The notes: generated by a model not told the origin, from the sequence alone. DNA of 64,000 nucleotides from CALNXN01 sp942490645 (GCA_942490645.1 CALNXN010000002.1:434001-498000); one strand, 5' to 3'. Positions 16,553 to 25,579 are shown, counted from the first letter of the stretch. A program made the numbers and translations.

Positions 16553-18789
16553 ACGAAATCCACATGCCGATTGAACGGCATTTCACGGATACGCTGGCCG
16601 GTGGCATCAAAGATCGCATTGGCAAGCGCAGGCGCAGCAGGTGGCACGGGAGGTTCGCCAATACCCCGGATATGTTCGGCATTTTCCAGTCCGCGCACTA
16701 CAATTTCTGGTGTTTGATACAGCCGCATACCTTCGGACATGTGGTAATTGTCCTGCTCCGCAATCCCGTCAGCATAAGTGATCTCGGAGTTCATCGCGTG
16801 GCCAAGCGCCCAGACAACACCGCCCTGCACTTGGTTCTCAAAGTTTACCGGATCGACGACACGACCAACGTCTGCGGCCACAAAAACTCGGTCAATCTTG
16901 ATACCACTGTCCGTCATGGTCACCTCGATCACCTCCGCCGTCGGCACACCGAACGAATTCACCATCGCAACGCCGCGCCCACGGTTTGGCCCGAGATCGC
17001 TGCCCCAGGACGACATATCAGCGACCGCTTCCAACACTCCGCGCGCCACGTCATCATTACAAAGCCGCAAGCGTTCTTCCATCGGGTCCGCCCCTGCAGC
17101 ACGGATTAATTCGTCCAAGAAACCTTCGGCAAAAAAACCAGCCGTGGATGCACCGACGGACCGCCACGATGAGACTGGCGGCAGCCCCGGCACCGCGTAT
17201 CCCGCCACCCGTAAATTCGGAACTGCGTAGGGCATGTTCCAAGCGCCAGACACGATCTCTTTGTCCGGACCGGGAAGACTTTGCCCCAACCGGCCCGTTT
17301 GGGACCGGATCACGGATGGGGTGGCAATGCTCAAATCACAAGCAACCACCTGCCCTGCCGATACAACGCCGCGGCCTCTGGCCATTCCGATCTGGCGGGG
17401 GATATCTTGTACAAAGTCTTCTTCGCGCCGAAGGGTCATTTTCACATGAATGCCCTTCACGGACATCGCAGCTTCTGCGGCGCGATCAATATAGTCGAAC
17501 TCCAAGCGGTGCCCGAAACTGCCGCCTGCGTATTGGTTGTGCACGTGCACATCATCGACGGGCACGCCTGTGATTGTTGCAACCCGGTCTTGCACAAATC
17601 GTGGAACCTGATGACTTGTCCAGACATCGACACGGCTCTCGTCGACTTTCAAAACCACGGACAACGGTTCCAACGGCTGATGCGCCACGTAGGGTGCACG
17701 GTACTCGGCAACTATAGTGTCACCTTGGGCGAGCGCGTTGGCAACATCGCCGTCATTGCGCCACTCGCGGTCAAGGTATTCATCTGAAAATGCCGCGGCA
17801 ACCGCAGCCCAATGGTCGGCTTGCTCGCCAGGATAGGGTGACGGGCCCCATTCAAACTCGATCTCCTGAGACGCTTGAAACGCGCGCCACGTATTGTCTG
17901 CCAGCACCGCAACTCCACCGGTCACAGGCACCACGGAATGAACACCGCGCATCGCTTCCGCGTCAGAGGCATCATAGCTCAGCATCTCACCGAATTTACG
18001 CGGGTTGTTCACCAACGTGGCATGCAGCATCCCATCAAACTTCAGGTCAATACCATACGCTTGCGTACCCACTGACTTTGGTACGATATCCAAACGCTGC
18101 AATGGCTTACCAATCAAACGCCATTCGCTTGGATCTCGTAGTTCAACATCCAGAACCGGGTCAATGTTCGAAGCAGCCTGCGCAAGTGACGTGTAGTCGA
18201 GCCGTGTATCATCAGGCAAAACAACTGCACCGCGTTCCGTTCTGAGCGCATCAACAGGTTGCCCAGTTTGCGCTGCTGCAGCCACCTTCAGCGTTTCTCG
18301 GGCCACGGCACCTGCCATGCGCAGTTTGTCAAAACTATCGGGCACTGAAGTGGACCCACCGGTCAATTGCGCCCCCAAAAGTTTAATCATTCCCCCCATC
18401 ACAGACCGCATTGTCTGCGCGGGCATGCCACGGTCTGTCGACATGAAAGGGACCGCCTCATCCGCCAGCGCGGTGTTGTAGTAAGCTGCGGCAGGCGTGC
18501 CGAAACTGACCTCGAACTGGCCCATTTCAAGGTCCATTTCTTCGGCAATTAACATGGCTTGCATCTGCACGGACCCCTGCCCGATGTCAGGATGCGGCGT
18601 CACCAGAGTGATCCCCTGAGGGGTTATCTTGACCCAAGGATTAAATGTCGCCTCGCCGTCTTGCAAAGTCTCGACGAGCGGATTTTTCAAAGGGCGGCTG
18701 ACCATGTAGGCGCCGAAGGCAACGCCCCCTGCCAAGGCCGCTGAGCCGATCAGAAACGTCCTGCGTGCAATCGTTTTCGCGCGTCCCAT
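16549..18789 (-). CDS. iorB: Molybdenum hydroxylase large subunit (isoquinoline 1-oxidoreductase beta-like)
   Basis: A 746-residue molybdopterin subunit of the xanthine-oxidase family, IorB type. It begins with a twin-arginine signal (ARRTFLIGSAALAGG, residues 8-22), indicating export of the folded enzyme. Typical segments are TPHPDIGQGSVQMQ, YAGGSFGHRLEFDY, SWRSVGASTAGFFAEGFLDEL and the late GIGEPPVPPAAPALANAI, whose Glu matches the catalytic base of the family. The enzyme hydroxylates an N-heterocycle or aldehyde with water and passes electrons to the 2Fe-2S subunit. The small subunit gene is 3 bp upstream and a cytochrome gene overlaps downstream. The substrate is not known. Symbol by analogy only. 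Confidence 0.88.
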   Translation of the reverse strand: MGRAKTIARRTFLIGSAALAGGVAFGAYMVSRPLKNPLVETLQDGEATFNPWVKITPQGITLVTPHPDIGQGSVQMQAMLIAEEMDLEMGQFEVSFGTPAAAYYNTALADEAVPFMSTDRGMPAQTMRSVMGGMIKLLGAQLTGGSTSVPDSFDKLRMAGAVARETLKVAAAAQTGQPVDALRTERGAVVLPDDTRLDYTSLAQAASNIDPVLDVELRDPSEWRLIGKPLQRLDIVPKSVGTQAYGIDLKFDGMLHATLVNNPRKFGEMLSYDASDAEAMRGVHSVVPVTGGVAVLADNTWRAFQASQEIEFEWGPSPYPGEQADHWAAVAAAFSDEYLDREWRNDGDVANALAQGDTIVAEYRAPYVAHQPLEPLSVVLKVDESRVDVWTSHQVPRFVQDRVATITGVPVDDVHVHNQYAGGSFGHRLEFDYIDRAAEAAMSVKGIHVKMTLRREEDFVQDIPRQIGMARGRGVVSAGQVVACDLSIATPSVIRSQTGRLGQSLPGPDKEIVSGAWNMPYAVPNLRVAGYAVPGLPPVSSWRSVGASTAGFFAEGFLDELIRAAGADPMEERLRLCNDDVARGVLEAVADMSSWGSDLGPNRGRGVAMVNSFGVPTAEVIEVTMTDSGIKIDRVFVAADVGRVVDPVNFENQVQGGVVWALGHAMNSEITYADGIAEQDNYHMSEGMRLYQTPEIVVRGLENAEHIRGIGEPPVPPAAPALANAIFDATGQRIREMPFNRHVDFV

Positions 18790-18792
18790 ATC

Positions 18793-19251
18793 CTACGCTC
18801 CCTGCAACTTGGTGGCAGCGGATTTGACGGCCGCTCGGATGCGTGGGTAAGTTCCGCAGCGGCACAAATTTCCGCTCATCGCGGCATCAATGTCTGCGTC
18901 TGTCGGGTTCGGTGTGAGATCCAGGAAGGATGCCGCCTGCATGATCTGCCCTGCTTGGCAGTATCCGCATTGTGCAACCTGCAATTCGATCCACGCCTCT
19001 TGTACCGCATGAAGCGCCTCCGGTGTGCCCAAGCCTTCTATGGTTGTGATGTCGCCATCCACGTCCGCAGCAGCCAACTGACAGGACCGTACCGCTACGC
19101 CGTCCACATGCACAGTACAGGCGCCGCATTGCGCAATCCCACAGCCGTATTTGACGCCCGTTATCCCCAATTCATCGCGCAGAACCCACAAGAGTGGCAT
19201 GTCATCTTCGACATCCACATCATGTGTTTCGCCGTTCACAGTCAATCGCAT
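18793..19251 (-). CDS. iorA: Molybdenum hydroxylase 2Fe-2S subunit (isoquinoline 1-oxidoreductase alpha-like)
   Basis: A 152-residue iron-sulphur subunit. The plant-ferredoxin-type cluster uses Cys37, Cys42, Cys45 and Cys57 (KYGCGIAQCGACTVH ... RSC). The second cluster uses Cys95, Cys98, Cys130 and Cys132 (QCGYCQAGQ ... LCRCGTYPRI). The ATG at 19251 follows a GAGGC; the frame runs on upstream, but the extra residues do not match the family. It carries electrons from the molybdenum site. It is the first gene of the minus-strand operon and is transcribed away from the AraC-type regulator. Confidence 0.93.
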   Translation of the reverse strand: MRLTVNGETHDVDVEDDMPLLWVLRDELGITGVKYGCGIAQCGACTVHVDGVAVRSCQLAAADVDGDITTIEGLGTPEALHAVQEAWIELQVAQCGYCQAGQIMQAASFLDLTPNPTDADIDAAMSGNLCRCGTYPRIRAAVKSAATKLQGA

Positions 19252-19431
19252 CTTTATGCCTCGCTGACGGGTTTTGTCCCTCTGTATGCTATCAAAGATA
19301 GCCACGCCTGGCTTCCTGGCCACCCTCAATTCGCGCCAATCTACAAACAAATCGCGCCATGACACCACCATGCTCTGGCGAGACCGGGCTGTGCGCGCAA
19401 TACTGCCCACAGGATCAGAGGATCTTTTGGT
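19252..19431. promoter_or_regulatory. Divergent promoter region between the molybdenum hydroxylase operon and its AraC-type regulator
   Basis: This 180-bp gap separates two outward-facing genes and must hold the promoter of each. The geometry is the usual one for an AraC-family activator controlling its neighbour. No clear repeat pair was picked out by eye. Confidence 0.4.
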
Positions 19432-20442
19432 ATGTATGGCAATGACCTGCGTTACAAACATGCACCTGCGCTGGAACAGCTTTGCGCCCTCCTTGGCCTG
19501 AGCGTGGGCAAAGTCCTGCGCCGCGCCAAACTGCCCACTGACTTTCTGACGCAATTGGGACGCGGTCCGACCCCCGCGCAATACTTCGATATTTGGGAAG
19601 CTGTCTGCGCCGAAAGCGGACGCGACGATCTTGCGCTTTTCTTGGGGCGCGCTTACGCCAAAGGACCATTCAACCCAGCCGTTTTTGCCTTTAGCCAAAG
19701 CCCCGATGTGCTATCCGGGCTACACAGGTTGGCGATCTTCAAGCCTCTGATCGGGCCCTGCCACTTCGACGTCGTTCCGCATGATCAGGGTGTTGATGTC
19801 ACCATTAGTTCGGTCTGGCCGAATCTGTCCCTGCCACCCAGCATGCATACTCTTGAAATCGTCTATATCCTTGAGAATATAAGACATTGCACCGATCATC
19901 ACGTCATCCCAATCAGGATTGAAATGCCTTTTCCAGACCAGGTGACGCCACAGGAGGCCGCATACTTTGGTGCCATGCCTGCTCAGTCGGATCGGCTCAA
20001 GTTGACGATTTCCATGCGGGATGCGGCGCTGCCGTTGCTGGCCAAGGAATTGGAGCAATGGGCCTGGATCGAAGCGGATCTCAAGCATCAGATCGCACAA
20101 GCCGATGCGTCGGGAAGTGTTGCAAATCGCGTCAAAGCGGCCTTGGTGGAGCTTTTGCCGGCGGGTTTGCCTACACTGGACCATGCCTCAAACCATCTTC
20201 ACTTGAGCGTGCGTACTTTGCAACGTCAACTGGCCGCAGAGGGCACGTCCTTTCAGGCAGTGCTGGATGAGACCCGATGCGAGTTGGCGCTGCAATACTT
20301 GCGCAGTAACAGCGTCAGTATCGACGAGATTTCATTTCTGCTGGCCTATTCCGCGACCAACAGCTTTTACCGGGCCTTCCATGGCTGGACCGGGATGACG
20401 CCGCAACAGGCCCGTCGGGATATGCTCACCCGCGCATCCTGA
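19432..20442 (+). CDS. AraC-family transcriptional regulator
   Basis: A 336-residue regulator with an N-terminal arabinose-binding-like sensor domain of the type seen in OruR/ArgR-like AraC proteins (residues about 15-205) and a C-terminal double helix-turn-helix (about 235-332), with LHLSVRTLQRQLAAEGTSF and the family closing motif FYRAFHGWTGMTPQQAR. It faces the molybdenum-hydroxylase operon and probably activates it in response to its substrate. Confidence 0.9.
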   Translation: MYGNDLRYKHAPALEQLCALLGLSVGKVLRRAKLPTDFLTQLGRGPTPAQYFDIWEAVCAESGRDDLALFLGRAYAKGPFNPAVFAFSQSPDVLSGLHRLAIFKPLIGPCHFDVVPHDQGVDVTISSVWPNLSLPPSMHTLEIVYILENIRHCTDHHVIPIRIEMPFPDQVTPQEAAYFGAMPAQSDRLKLTISMRDAALPLLAKELEQWAWIEADLKHQIAQADASGSVANRVKAALVELLPAGLPTLDHASNHLHLSVRTLQRQLAAEGTSFQAVLDETRCELALQYLRSNSVSIDEISFLLAYSATNSFYRAFHGWTGMTPQQARRDMLTRAS

Positions 20443-20465
20443 TCGACGCGGCCCGCTTTGCAGAT

Positions 20466-20639
20466 CAGCCAGTAGATCAGTAGTGATCCCTTGCCCTTGA
20501 TCTCGACGGTGCCACGCAAGCCGAACCGATACGCGTCTCCAATCAAGGCTTTGGTTTCCTCGGTCAGTTGGATGCGCCTCACATCCCTATGGCTTTGCAT
20601 ACGGCTAACCCATGTGAATCGAGCGGCACAAAGAACCAT
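20466..20639 (-). pseudogene. Remnant of an adenylate/guanylate cyclase C-terminus
   Basis: On the minus strand a short frame reads RIQLTEETKALIG then FGLRGTVEIKGKGSLLIYWL (about 20582 to 20466). This matches the closing part of class III nucleotide cyclase domains (T-E-E-T ... RG-x-x-x-KGKG-x-x-x-Y-x-L). Nothing of the catalytic core remains upstream and the frame continues past the expected end. It is best read as the tail left after deletion of a cyclase gene. Confidence 0.6.
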
Positions 20640-20699
20640 GAATAGGGACCGGCTGCACGCGCCGCGGCGCCATTCTCGAACCTGTCAAAACTGGTTTCA

Positions 20700-21350
20700 A
20701 TGTCAATTGTCGTGGTCACGGAAACGGATTAGCCGGGCACCAGAATACACACCGTTATCGATCCGCTAAGCGGATCAACATTGGCCTTGGTCTTTTGGCA
20801 AAAACCGTTGAAGCAATCATCCTTGAGATACTGCTGGCAAAGAACTTGTTGGCCAAGGTAATTTCATACCCTTTGCCGTAACTGGCGAACGTGCCGGTAA
20901 AGGTGATGTTCGCAACATATGTCGCACCGCTTAAGGACCCGACTGCCCATGCAACCGACGCTTCCGCTGCGGTGGGCGATCCTCCGCCTTAGTTCGCTTC
21001 AAGCTCGATTCCAGCCAGGTTGAACGAGAAGGTTCCAACCGTGGCCAGAAGCGTATTATTCGTGAAAGTGAGCTTACGGATCGCGGTTGCCCTATTCCCA
21101 ATTATGCCGCTAACCCCGATCGATGCGAACCCATCGAACCCATTGACATCCAACATCAATTCGAGAGATGAAAAACCGTTCTCGTTTTAAATCGCCGTGC
21201 CAGTCACGGTATCTACGACGATTCCAAACCCGGTCACAATTTCGGCGTCTGTAGCGGCAGCGAAATCGACAGGCGTGTCGCCGGGGCCATTTATAGAGCC
21301 ATTCACATTCACGTTGGCGTTGCTGAAATCAACTGTCGGGCATCAATGTG
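20700..21350 (-). pseudogene. Decayed gene for a secreted protein
   Basis: Read on the minus strand, about 600 bp gives protein-like sequence broken by lesions. A signal-peptide-like start (FAISLAQASAA, about 21380-21340) shifts frame by one base into VDFSNANVNVNGSINGPGD. A TAA then interrupts after VVDTVTGTAI (near 21185). The frame continues as SSLELMLDVNGFDGF and TFTNNTLLATVGTF, meets a second TAA after GIELEAN (near 20993), and continues again as SVAWAVGSLSGATYV and NITFTGTFASYGKGYEI. The style (Gly/Asn/Thr-rich beta strands, few charges) fits exported anchor-domain proteins. I cannot name the family. Such internal lesions mean it cannot be translated as one chain. Confidence 0.6.
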
Positions 21351-21500
21351 GCCGCCGATGCCTGAGCTAAAGATATTGCGAAAATAGCGTGGCGAAAGGG
21401 AGGGGTTTTATTGAATACATTGAATTATCTTCGTTGACCTGTGACGGCAAAATACCATCGACGACAACATGTTTTGTCAAAAAAATTTTGAACCAACGAA

Positions 21501-21532
21501 AACGGCCATGCCCGCTAGGGGACATGGCCGTT
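21501..21532 (-). terminator. Stem-loop terminator after rplT
   Basis: A perfect 10-bp inverted repeat, AACGGCCATG (21501-21510) and CATGGCCGTT (21523-21532), with a 12-base loop, lies 24 bp beyond the rplT stop. On the minus strand it is followed by a short TTTT run. It should end the rpmI-rplT transcript. Confidence 0.75.
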
Positions 21533-21555
21533 AAAAGTTCAGATATCTGAGTGAA

Positions 21556-21921
21556 TTACGCCGCCAGCGCGTCCTGTGCTTGCTTGACGATAGCACCGAA
21601 CGCATCTGGTTCGTGCACCGCCAGATCGGCCAGAACCTTGCGGTCCACTTCGATACCGGCCAATGACAAGCCGTTGATGAAACGGCTGTATGTCAGCGCC
21701 TCGTCGTGGCTGCGCACGGCTGCATTGATCCGTTGAATCCACAGCGCGCGGAAGTTGCGCTTGCGGTTCTTCCGGTCACGGGTCGCGTATTGGTTCGCCT
21801 TATCGACGGCCTGACGCGCGACCTTGAAGGTGCTCTTGCGGCGACCGTAGTAACCTTTGGCGGCCTTGATGACCTTCTTGTGGCGGGCGTGGGTGACTGT
21901 ACCACCTTTAACTCTGGACAT
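21556..21921 (-). CDS. rplT: 50S ribosomal protein L20
   Basis: A 121-residue L20 of usual length: MSRVKGGTVTHARHKKVIKAAKGYYGRR start, KNRKRNFRALWIQRINAAVR core and RKVLADLA near the end. It binds 23S rRNA early in large-subunit assembly. It follows rpmI by 11 bp in the standard order. infC is not in the window, and pheS does not follow rplT here. Confidence 0.98.
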   Translation of the reverse strand: MSRVKGGTVTHARHKKVIKAAKGYYGRRKSTFKVARQAVDKANQYATRDRKNRKRNFRALWIQRINAAVRSHDEALTYSRFINGLSLAGIEVDRKVLADLAVHEPDAFGAIVKQAQDALAA

Positions 21922-21932
21922 ATCGGCTCTCC

Positions 21933-22133
21933 TTAACGGTCGTAGGGCATGAAGCCCTTGATGATCTTTGCATCAGGTGCCGACAATTCTGTCGTCCCGC
22001 GTGCATTGCGAATGAATTTGCGTGTCCGCTTGATCATGCCGTGGCGTTTACCCGCCTGGCCGCCGATGACCTTGCCAGTGGCCGTCACCTTGAAGCGCTT
22101 TTTGGCGCTCGATTTCGTCTTCATCTTGGGCAT
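21933..22133 (-). CDS. rpmI: 50S ribosomal protein L35
   Basis: A 66-residue L35 with the conserved MPKMKTKSSAKKRFK start and GKRHGMIKRTRKFIRNARG core. First gene of the rpmI-rplT pair; its promoter should lie in the 400-bp gap upstream. Confidence 0.98.
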   Translation of the reverse strand: MPKMKTKSSAKKRFKVTATGKVIGGQAGKRHGMIKRTRKFIRNARGTTELSAPDAKIIKGFMPYDR

Positions 22134-22533
22134 TTCCGTCTCCTACGTCTGATCGGTTTCAAGCGCGACTCGGCATGCCACTTTGGCCGGACGCGCGGAA
22201 CGAAGGTGCCGTATAGGAGGACTCCAGAGGTTTGGCAACACTGATTGTCGCCAAGCCAGCCCTAAACAGGCGCATGGCGTCAAAGTCATCTGCGTCACCG
22301 CCCAGCATCAAAGACGGCCCCTCTGGCAAGAGGACAAGAGCATCCGCTTTGAAATAACCAAACTGAAAGCAGAGCACGCCCGAGGCACTAAACCACTATT
22401 GGCCAGAGAAACCTTTTAACAGAATGTAATTATTAAAAAAATGAAACGGCGACATAGGACGACGGATCAAACCAACGGGCGCGCCTCAAAATAGAGACAC
22501 CCTGCGATTTGCGATTTTTGCAGCATCATCGCC
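22134..22533. other. Intergenic region upstream of rpmI, no gene recognised
   Basis: A 400-bp stretch between rpmI and a small membrane-protein gene, both on the minus strand. It includes an AT-rich patch near 22417-22445. It should contain the rpmI promoter. No tRNA, infC or other gene could be recognised. Confidence 0.5.
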
Positions 22534-22755
22534 TTATAAAAACTGCCGCACAACCCGCATGAAGACGTCCGGGATCTGGTCCATTCGGTACCCTCCCGGC
22601 TGTTGTTGCATTGCATAAAGGATCAACCCCCCCGCAATCAGTACCAGCACCGCAGACGCACGCGGAGCGCGTTTGTCACTCATGGCTGACAAAACAGAAG
22701 GGACGGCAAACACGGCAAGGATGAGGCCCAAGACCAGTGCAAAATCAGGTTCCAT
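22534..22755 (-). CDS. Small membrane protein downstream of pyk
   Basis: A 73-residue protein with two hydrophobic helices (about residues 5-24 and 34-50) and a basic loop between them (SDKRAPRAS). It has no known motif. It follows pyruvate kinase by 31 bp on the same strand and is probably transcribed with it. The hydropathy pattern and clean start support a real gene. Confidence 0.65.
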   Translation of the reverse strand: MEPDFALVLGLILAVFAVPSVLSAMSDKRAPRASAVLVLIAGGLILYAMQQQPGGYRMDQIPDVFMRVVRQFL

Positions 22756-22786
22756 AGTGCAGAACTTTCGCAGTTAATACTTTACA

Positions 22787-24232
22787 CTACTCTGGATCAG
22801 TATTGAAAATCAAACGTTCGTCGCAGGGTGCCACGCGCAAAATATTCGTGCTGCCCGGCACGTTGAAGGGCACCCCGGCGGTGACCACGATTTGGTCATC
22901 GGCTTGCGCAAAGCCCTCTTCGCGTGCCGCTTTGGCCGCAGCCACAACCGCCATCTTGAACCGCTCCAACTCGCCGGTGATCACGCAATTCGTCCCCCAG
23001 CTCAGCGCCAAGCGCCGCGCTGTGCCCATCAGCGGCGTCAATGCAATGATTGGCACGCGGGGACGCTCGCGCGCGACCAGCAATGCGGTCGTGCCGCTTT
23101 GTGTAAAGCAACAAATCGCCTTGATATCCGTGGTTTCGGCGATCTCTCGTGCAGCGGCGACGATCCCGTCAGCCACGCTGGTGCGCTCGGCACTGCGCGA
23201 GCTTTCGATGATCTGCGTGTAGGTCGGGTCTTGCTCCACTTCGGTGGCTACATTGCTCATGGTCGTGACCGCTTCGACCGGATAGCTGCCCGCCGCGGAT
23301 TCCGCCGAAAGCATTACCGCATCCGCACCTTCGTAGATAGCCGTCGCTACATCGGAGACTTCAGCCCGCGTCGGCATCGGACTTTCAATCATGCTTTCCA
23401 GCATTTGAGTCGCCACAATCACCGGCTTGGCCGCGGAGCGACACTTGCGCACAAGACGCTTTTGAATGGGCGGCACATTCTGCACTGGCAATTCGACGCC
23501 CAGATCACCGCGCGCCACCATAATGCCGTCGCTTTCGGCAAGGATCGCGTCAAAATTGGTGACCGCTGATGGCTTTTCAATCTTGGACAGCAAGGCGGCA
23601 CGGCCTTTGGTCAGAACCCGTGCCTCCTGAACGTCTTCGGGACGCTGCACAAAGCTCAACGCCAGCCAGTCGACACCCAACTCGCAGGCAAATTCCAGAT
23701 CGGCGCGATCTTTTTCCGACAAGGCCGCCAGTGGCAGGATAACATCCGGAACGTTCACGCCCTTGCGATTGGAAATCGTACCGCCCGCGACGACCTTACA
23801 CTCTGCAAAATCGGGACCACAGCTTTCAACTTTCAACCGGATTTTCCCGTCATTGACCAGCAACGTGGACCCCGCCGTCAGTGCCGCGAAAATTTCGGGG
23901 TGCGGTAGGCAAACCCGGCGCACGTCTCCTTCCGCAGGGTCCAGATCGAGCCGGAAGTCCGCGCCCTCTTCCAGCTCCTCTTCACCATTGGCAAACGCGC
24001 CGACACGCAGTTTGGGGCCCTGCAAGTCCGCAAGAATGCCAATGGTTCCGCCGGTGTCTTTTTCGATCTGCCGAATGATGCTGTGCTTGCTCCGGATTTC
24101 GTCGTGCGTCCCATGGCTCATGTTCAGACGAAACACATCTGCCCCGGCCATGTGCAGCGCATGTATGATGTCGTAGGTTTCGGATGCCGGGCCCAGCGTT
24201 GCCACGATCTTCACATTGCGCAAACGTCTCAT
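22787..24232 (-). CDS. pyk: Pyruvate kinase
   Basis: A 481-residue pyruvate kinase of normal bacterial length. It has the N-terminal VKIVATLGPAS, RLNMSHGTHDE for nucleotide and K+ binding, the catalytic lysine region LLSKIEKPSAV, the metal-site MVARGDLGVEL and ATQMLESM. The C-terminal allosteric domain is complete. It converts phosphoenolpyruvate and ADP to pyruvate and ATP. Two tandem operator-like repeats lie just upstream (24257-24282), suggesting repression by a LacI-type carbon regulator. Confidence 0.97.
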   Translation of the reverse strand: MRRLRNVKIVATLGPASETYDIIHALHMAGADVFRLNMSHGTHDEIRSKHSIIRQIEKDTGGTIGILADLQGPKLRVGAFANGEEELEEGADFRLDLDPAEGDVRRVCLPHPEIFAALTAGSTLLVNDGKIRLKVESCGPDFAECKVVAGGTISNRKGVNVPDVILPLAALSEKDRADLEFACELGVDWLALSFVQRPEDVQEARVLTKGRAALLSKIEKPSAVTNFDAILAESDGIMVARGDLGVELPVQNVPPIQKRLVRKCRSAAKPVIVATQMLESMIESPMPTRAEVSDVATAIYEGADAVMLSAESAAGSYPVEAVTTMSNVATEVEQDPTYTQIIESSRSAERTSVADGIVAAAREIAETTDIKAICCFTQSGTTALLVARERPRVPIIALTPLMGTARRLALSWGTNCVITGELERFKMAVVAAAKAAREEGFAQADDQIVVTAGVPFNVPGSTNILRVAPCDERLIFNTDPE

Positions 24233-24256
24233 AAATCGCTTATCCCCCGAGTTTCG

Positions 24257-24282
24257 TTATCGCTAACAGGTTATCGCTAACA
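24257..24282 (-). promoter_or_regulatory. Tandem operator-like repeats upstream of pyk
   Basis: The 12-bp sequence GTTATCGCTAAC occurs twice in tandem (24257-24268 and 24270-24281), each followed by A, 26-50 bp before the pyk start. Each copy has palindromic arms GTTA/TAAC around TCGC, a form usual for LacI-family operators (GntR- or CceR-like regulators of central carbon metabolism). Repression of pyk from here is inferred. The same DNA lies upstream of the divergent DUF1244 gene. Confidence 0.6.
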
Positions 24283-24428
24283 CCTTGTCTTATGCGTGAA
24301 TTGGCATCGTAAGGCAATTGCTGGATAACCTGCACCAATCCAGCTAAAAATTGAATGACAAAATCGAATGGTTGCTTCTCGCTATCGAGAACCCATTTTT
24401 GAATCAAACGACAAACCTTGGAGGCTCC

Positions 24429-24740
24429 ATGCCCACTCAAACGGAAATTGAATTGCAAGCCGCAGCATTCCGCCGCCTGCAAAAGCACCTGATGCAGGAC
24501 CGCACGGACGTACAAAATATCGACATGATGAACCTCGCTGGCTTTTGCCGAAACTGCCTGAGCCGCTGGTATCAGGAGGCCGCCGCAGAAAAGGGCATCG
24601 AAATGACCAAGGATGAAGCGCGCGAGTTGTATTACGGAATGACGATGTCCGAGTGGAAGGCCAACTACCAGACCGAAGCGTCGGGCGATCAGAAAAAAGC
24701 GTTCGATCAAGCCTTTGCGCAGAATGTCGGCAAAACCTGA
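24429..24740 (+). CDS. DUF1244 family protein
   Basis: A 103-residue protein of the DUF1244 family, common in alphaproteobacteria. It is recognised by the Cys-rich centre MMNLAGFCRNCLSRWY and by the segment ARELYYGMTMSEWK. The ATG at 24429 has TTGGAGG upstream (24418-24424); an in-frame extension to 24351 is not supported. The FCRNC pair could bind metal. No function is established. It is divergent from pyk, a neighbourhood I believe recurs in Rhodobacterales. Confidence 0.9.
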   Translation: MPTQTEIELQAAAFRRLQKHLMQDRTDVQNIDMMNLAGFCRNCLSRWYQEAAAEKGIEMTKDEARELYYGMTMSEWKANYQTEASGDQKKAFDQAFAQNVGKT

Positions 24741-25579
24741 CAACGCCCGTTTGGTTGGTTTCGCACGTAAACTGCGACGGCTTGTGTGCGATAAAGCCCA
24801 ACACCAAAGCTATGGAACCTACGCCACTGTTGCAAAGATTTTCCGGGCTATTTCATAGTGAGCACAACGGCGCAGTGGGGGCGCATTGCTTCGCCCACTG
24901 CTGCCACCATCACTGGCAATCAATGTGTCATGATGCCCAGAAGACGCTCTGCAGCTTGAACAAAGCGCCAACTCAATCTTGCCCGACAGCATGCTATGTC
25001 GTCAGGCCGGGTGCGTCACGTTTGAACCCATAGATAAGGTCTGGTTTTCTCGCTGCGCGCACAGGCAGTTTCGCAAACGCTGCATGCGCGAGAGACTTGA
25101 TGCGGCCGCTTACCGGACAAGCTGGGCTTTCGTGCGGATCTAGCCCGAGATCGGGCGTTGAAACCACGTGTCGTTGGATGAAATGAGTGTTCGCGGCGGT
25201 TGCGGCAAATCAGCTTTGGCGAATACCTTCAGAGTATCACATTGTTTCATTCTCGAAACGGGATCGCCAAAACCAAATCCGTCTCATCCGCAAGTTTGGT
25301 CGTCTGCATGGGTATGATTTCAGCAAAGGCGGCATCGATACCGAGGCTTGTCAAAGGCTGGGCTACCACAGCATCATGCGTCCGCTGCGAAGGGAAGTGT
25401 AGATGGCATAAGACGTCTTGGCACAGTCCGGTATGGCGCACGCCCGCCGTCTTGTCGGAAACGTGATAGCAGGCGTCAATGCAGGGCGCAGCATACGGCC
25501 AAGTACACCCAACAGCACAGATATGATCATCTGGAGCAAAGATCGCATAGAGACGGTTGCAACGCCTTTTCGCCTTCCT
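24741..25579. other. No confident gene; possible decayed minus-strand coding sequence
   Basis: About 840 bp without a supportable gene. On the minus strand short stretches read like folded protein, for example AVVAQPLTSLGIDAAFAEIIPM and TKLADETDLVLAIPF within 25247-25441, but stops and frame changes interrupt them on both sides. This could be the residue of a deleted gene. No repeat or RNA gene was seen. Confidence 0.35.

Noticed and set aside
22892..23569. A 225-codon plus-strand frame opposite pyk
   Set aside because: Shadow of pyruvate kinase, whose motifs are all intact on the minus strand.
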